From Mesodorylaimus sp. YZB2_4 (taxonomy: Eukaryota > Nematoda > Enoplea > Dorylaimida > Dorylaimidae), in assembly GCA_030248295.1 (NCBI GenBank), contig JASANH010001629.1, forward strand, positions 38,014 to 102,013: a stretch of DNA of 64,000 bases. Direction: 5' to 3'. Under the pieces are notes generated by a model, which was not told the DNA's origin, did no database searches, and worked only from the letters and a program-made list of their open reading frames with translations. A program made the position numbers and the translations under genes. This document shows, in pieces, positions 60,338 through 64,000 of the stretch; within the stretch, counting starts at the first letter, position 1, and the number at the start of each line of letters is the position of its first letter.

Positions 60338-61723
60338 TCAGATCTTGTCCATGGACGATGTTTCACACGTGTTGCCTGGCAGCTGATTCCTCCTTGGCTT
60401 GGTTGGAATGAACACCATTCTCCAACGTGGCGAACGGTACAGGATGACACCCGTGATAATCAGGGCCGTGAGGATAAAACAGACTAAAGCTACAAGGACG
60501 ATTCCCCATACGGGCAACTTTGACCCGCCTTCACCTGCCGCTTGCACCTGTTCAGCAACTCCAGTGTCAGAGCATTGAATGGCTTCCAACTCTTTCTGAG
60601 TGCACTCTCGGGACTCGGTCAGGCGGCAAGATGACCTCAATTTTGCGTAGGGAGGCTCACCATGCCGCTGACGCGATTTGGTTGCATTGAGTCCGCAGTT
60701 ATCACTAGTGCATTCCTCCCAAGGCCCCCAAGCCCATTGCTCGCACGAATCTTGGCACGATCCTAGAGAACACGCAGTCTCTTTGGCATCGACTGAAGGG
60801 CAAGGGTTTCCGAAAGGTGGCTGTGGTTGTTGCACGACTTTCAGGACAGCATCTTGGACGCAATCGCCGTTTGGTGTCCTGTAGCACAGTCCGATGGGTT
60901 CATACTCGAACACGCAGTCCTGATATTCATCCGTAATTTGTCGGGTGATCTGGTTCAAAAGTTCGTCAGTTAAAAGCTTGAAATCGTCAACAGCGTAGAC
61001 GCGAGATCGATTTCCTGTAATCTCGACCAGGTCTTCGATGGGTGCACGATGAATCTTTGGGTCTAGCTTGACGTGTATGGCGTACAGAAGGGTACCGCTG
61101 TTCCTTAGTTTATGCGCGGCAGCATAAGCTGGTTGTCGTTCGTATCTGGAATTTAGGTATCCGTCAGTGATCAGGACGGCCACATTGGGTGCGTCAGGAC
61201 GATCACCCGCGTCTTCCCATTGCAACTGTTCCAAGGCCACAGTCAATGCCTTGGCGAAGTCCGTTCCCGTACCCAATTCAGCGTGACGCATATCGTCCAA
61301 TGTGGTTTGGACAGCTTCTAGAGTGGTTCCATTTTTCCAGTTCAATCTGACACGGGTTAAGTTGGGCAAGCTGAATTCGATCAATGCGAATCGTGTACGA
61401 TCTGGGGCCACCGGAAATGACGCTACGAACTGCTTGGCGAAGAAGATTTCTTCTTCATAGTGAGCTGCACCAATACTGCCCGACTGGTCGATTATCAGGG
61501 CAATGTCTGCTATTGGAATGCGGTCTCTTACTACCCCAGTTCGCTGAGCGCCTTGAGCATCGGTTAGCTGAAAGAAATAGAAAATTAGTTGGAGCAATAA
61601 TGTGTCAGTGCTTGTCCGTAACGATTAGCGTGTGCCTTGTCCTGCATAGCCGGGTATACTTACCATCAAATGGACTCCTACAGTCACTAATACGTACAAG
61701 AATACTTGTCTGATCGCTTCCAT
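60338..61723 (-). CDS. Type I membrane protein with VWA and thrombospondin type-1-like domains
   Basis: Two exons, 61664-61723 (signal peptide MEAIRQVFLYVLVTVGVHLM) and 60338-61567, encode 429 residues. The VWA domain (about residues 45-245) has an intact MIDAS: DQSGS, a Thr in the GTGTDFAKAL loop, and the Asp in ITDGYLNS. A cysteine-bearing linker with proline repeats follows. A TSP1-like repeat (about residues 305-360) begins WAWGPWEEC and has the spaced cysteines and an Arg run (KSRQRHGEPP). After a short stalk come one membrane span (VLVALVCFILTALIITGVIL) and a 35-residue basic tail. The VWA-TSP1-TM order resembles adhesion receptors. It probably binds a divalent-cation-dependent ligand at the cell surface; partner unknown. 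The VWA domain is related to the decayed one at 9294-10445. Confidence 0.88.
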
Positions 61724-62775
61724 TTGTGACCAAAGTTCACGCTCTCCCGCTCAACTACACACAAAACCTGGAAATGTATCGAGTTTGTACGGCGGAGCAG
61801 TTTAGAACACTCGCTGGCAATAACAAATGAGTCTCCTGGCCGCCTCACTGGGTGAGTAACATGTTTCATTAGTCACTCATTGACTACCTTCTGTTCCCTG
61901 GGACTGTAATCGCGAGGATGACTACCTGCAAACAAATCAATGAGCAACAGAAGGTTGCATTTTTGAACATATATACGCATTGTCTGTTTCGTCTGTCCAA
62001 TGTGTATCCCCCGTCTCGTTACTGCAATGCAACCTGAATTTACATCGTTGCCCAGTCTAGTAGGACGGCAGTTGGCGAATAGGCTCCTCTTTGTCATGCC
62101 AGCCTAAAAGAAATGGAAAAACGAGTTGTTAGAGGTAATGCTGCTGAATCATATCCGACATTACATGAATCATCGGGACAGTTGCAGATCGATGGAAAAG
62201 CGAGGCAGGGGCCAATGAGGCGGGTGCCATTCATATTCAGAAACCTTCATGTGAGTAATAGGAACACTATCTGCAGGTATGCGAGGCAGGGGCAAAGCGT
62301 TGCACATACTGTATTTAGTATTTTTATTGGAGCTCTCGAATACGTTTGACTCGCTTCAGTTTCATTCAGGCTGACAGTTCAATACAGTAGAGTGAGCCTT
62401 GGATACGCTATAAGCGATTTGGCAAGAAAGTAAACCACTCCTCGAACAGTGACCTAGCTCACATGTGCTCAATTCAAGCACAACATCACTTACCATTACT
62501 CGCATAATCATGGTTTGTGTGAGCGATAGTTGTAGGATTCACAATTGGACCCAAACCATTTCTGGTTGCTATCACAATATATCGTTGATGTAACTTATTC
62601 AAAAAAGGTCAAGATTAAGACAATATGTGCAGTCAGAAACGCAAGCTTATGTAAAGTATCGAGTCCTCACAAAAGTATTCCAATGTTCTTGTGACGTTTC
62701 CTAGCCTATTTGGATAAAAATATGTAGCATACAGTACGAGGGATTCAAATATCACGAAATATTGCTCATGCTCCT
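61724..62775. other. Gap without a supported gene
   Basis: Frames at 61873-62097 (-) and 62113-62349 (+) have no domains. GCGAGGCAGGGGC occurs twice, near 62200 and 62281, a short direct repeat. TACTGTA/TACAGTA words occur near 62309, 62391 and 62731. Confidence 0.45.
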
Positions 62776-63738
62776 TTATCTAGTGCTGCCTCCTGTAGGG
62801 GACACATGACTCGCACACAATCGACATCTACTCGATGCAATAGCTTCGGCAACATTTTTGCGAAATCTTGCGCTAATGAGTAGCCAGATATAGAAATCTA
62901 ATATGGCCGTTATTTGGGCTATAGCATCACTGACAGCCAGGACCAAACCTAGCTGGCCGCATTCCGAAATACGAGGCACGTTGTAGATTGCTATTAGCAA
63001 CCCAGTTTGGCCCAAGACGCGCAGAGAAGTGAGAACGGACTGGGACAATGTGAGAAGCAAAAGTGTGTTTTGCTCCTTTCGCCTTTCCTCCTTTCCTGCA
63101 GCAGTAAAAGCTAGTTGATTCAGGTGCTTATTCCGTTGTGCGTAATAGCAGATCAAGGTGATATCGCACGCGATCGAAGCCAAGATAAAAGCCAGGCGAA
63201 TTCCGTTTCGGACCTGAGAAAAGATCTGGGATGGAAATGTATTGGCGTAGTGCAGATCCAGAACGACAGTGTAAGACATGTCCTCATTTTCCCTCATGTA
63301 ATAACGAAAGCAGTCGAAAATATTTGAACTGGAGCTTATCAGGATACACAAGGTGAACGCGATGATTTGATTTCGTTTGTGATTGAAATGCCTGTATTTT
63401 ATGGGCATGGCCAAGGCCAGGACACGATCGATAGACATGCATGAGGATGCCAGAAGGGTATTGGTCAGTGCTGTATGCAAAAGCGGGGCGACCATGTGAC
63501 CCGCATACCACATGAGAGGATAGCTTGACATGTACCACTTTGAGCCGAGTCCCATCAAGCCGGACCAACCAAAAATGTAAACCAGTAAGACCAGAGTCAG
63601 CAGTTCTATCAGATCGCTGACGGCGCAGTATACCTGGAAACCATACGCCTTTTCTTTCTTCGACTGAAGATAAAAAGCTGCCAGTGATAACAACTGGCCC
63701 GGCATGCCGAGCAGAAGGTCAAATATGGGCAAGCACAT
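62776..63738 (-). CDS. Class A GPCR, intronless, divergent
   Basis: 320 residues in one exon. An in-frame stop just upstream fixes the ATG at 63738. The extracellular N-terminus is almost absent: TM1 begins within the first residues (LLGMPGQLLSLAAFYL). Seven spans can be traced. TM3 ends CMSIDRVLALAMP, a DRV form of DRY followed by a normal second loop (KYRHFNHKRN). TM6 has no CWxP (LTLSQSVLTSLRVLGQTG), and the NPxxY site of TM7 is replaced by LDFYIWLL, ending in a basic helix 8 (SARFRKNV). The layout recalls invertebrate peptide receptors of FMRFamide or chemosensory type. Ligand unknown. Not closely similar by eye to the GPCR at 15083. Confidence 0.78.
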   Translation of the reverse strand: MCLPIFDLLLGMPGQLLSLAAFYLQSKKEKAYGFQVYCAVSDLIELLTLVLLVYIFGWSGLMGLGSKWYMSSYPLMWYAGHMVAPLLHTALTNTLLASSCMSIDRVLALAMPIKYRHFNHKRNQIIAFTLCILISSSSNIFDCFRYYMRENEDMSYTVVLDLHYANTFPSQIFSQVRNGIRLAFILASIACDITLICYYAQRNKHLNQLAFTAAGKEERRKEQNTLLLLTLSQSVLTSLRVLGQTGLLIAIYNVPRISECGQLGLVLAVSDAIAQITAILDFYIWLLISARFRKNVAEAIASSRCRLCASHVSPTGGSTR

Positions 63739-63836
63739 AAGTTATGTACTCTGCAATTTCAGTCATTCGCCAAAATGATTCGCCGAGATTGCAAGTGTCA
63801 TTGGTAGGCGTCCTGTAGGCGTGCAAGGAGCTTGGA

Positions 63837-63843
63837 TTTTATA
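63837..63843 (-). promoter_or_regulatory. TATA-like box upstream of second GPCR
   Basis: TATAAAA on the minus strand about 100 bp before the ATG at 63738, similar in placement to the box before the other intronless GPCR. Positional inference only. Confidence 0.3.
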
Positions 63844-64000
63844 AAATGACTCTATCATTTGGGATCGAGTTCAGGAAAAGCCAGCAAAACCCTAAACATT
63901 TCGCCATCACATCCGCGAGCTTAAATTGTAAGCGTCGTAAAAAGTCATCGATAAATACTATTATTCTTACAACTACAGTGAATTCTACCCTTTATATGCT

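Overview
The window is nuclear DNA of a small-bodied invertebrate animal. Every confident gene encodes a metazoan protein (rabphilin, RdgB/PITPNM, MED8, ASCC1, Vasa, ecto-5'-nucleotidase, a CD36-family receptor, class A GPCRs). Coding exons are joined by GT-AG introns, many only 50-120 bp long and the longest about 3 kb. Base composition is moderate and gene density is roughly one gene per 4 kb. A tardigrade or another compact-genome ecdysozoan or microinvertebrate would fit, but this is a guess from gene structure only; nothing in the window fixes the phylum. There is no prokaryotic operon, CRISPR array or phage.

Layout. 1-8.1 kb, + strand: an 11-exon rabphilin gene (5' end not found) with an Arg/Ser-rich ORF inside its first long intron. 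8.2-9.1 kb: a broken, env-like end of an LTR-type element. 9.3-13.2 kb, - strand: a type I membrane protein with a decayed von Willebrand A (VWA) fold, a small single-span protein, and a secreted 8-cysteine protein. 15-16.3 kb: an intronless GPCR. 18.3-25.3 kb, - strand: two tandem cytochrome P450 genes of CYP4 type with the same 8-exon layout. 26-29.2 kb: MED8 (-) and ASCC1 (+), divergent from a 223-bp spacer. 29.5-35.7 kb, - strand: a 13-exon RdgB/PITPNM lipid-transfer protein. 39.4-45.5 kb, - strand: a Vasa helicase with four CCHC knuckles, flanked by two LITAF-domain genes. 47.5-49.9 kb: a secreted 5'-nucleotidase. 50.6-52.3 kb, - strand: a secreted Gly/Ser-rich protein built from repeated one-exon modules, which I could not assign to any family. 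54.1-57.6 kb: a CD36/SCARB/LIMP-2-type receptor with an LTR-element fragment in one intron. 58.8-63.7 kb, - strand: the V-ATPase proteolipid, a VWA-TSP1 membrane protein and a second intronless GPCR.

The genes do not form one pathway. Shared themes are membrane traffic and phosphoinositide handling (rabphilin, PITPNM, LITAF pair, V-ATPase c, CD36 family) and basal RNA or transcription machinery (MED8, ASCC1, Vasa). Local duplication shows at three scales: whole genes (the P450 pair and the LITAF pair), an exon-plus-intron unit (51.2-51.7 kb), and a shared domain in the two VWA proteins at opposite ends of the window. For the spliced genes where I give a summed length, I chose exon junctions by splice consensus, reading-frame continuity and family alignment from memory, and the summed coding lengths are multiples of three. 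No alignment or transcript data were available.
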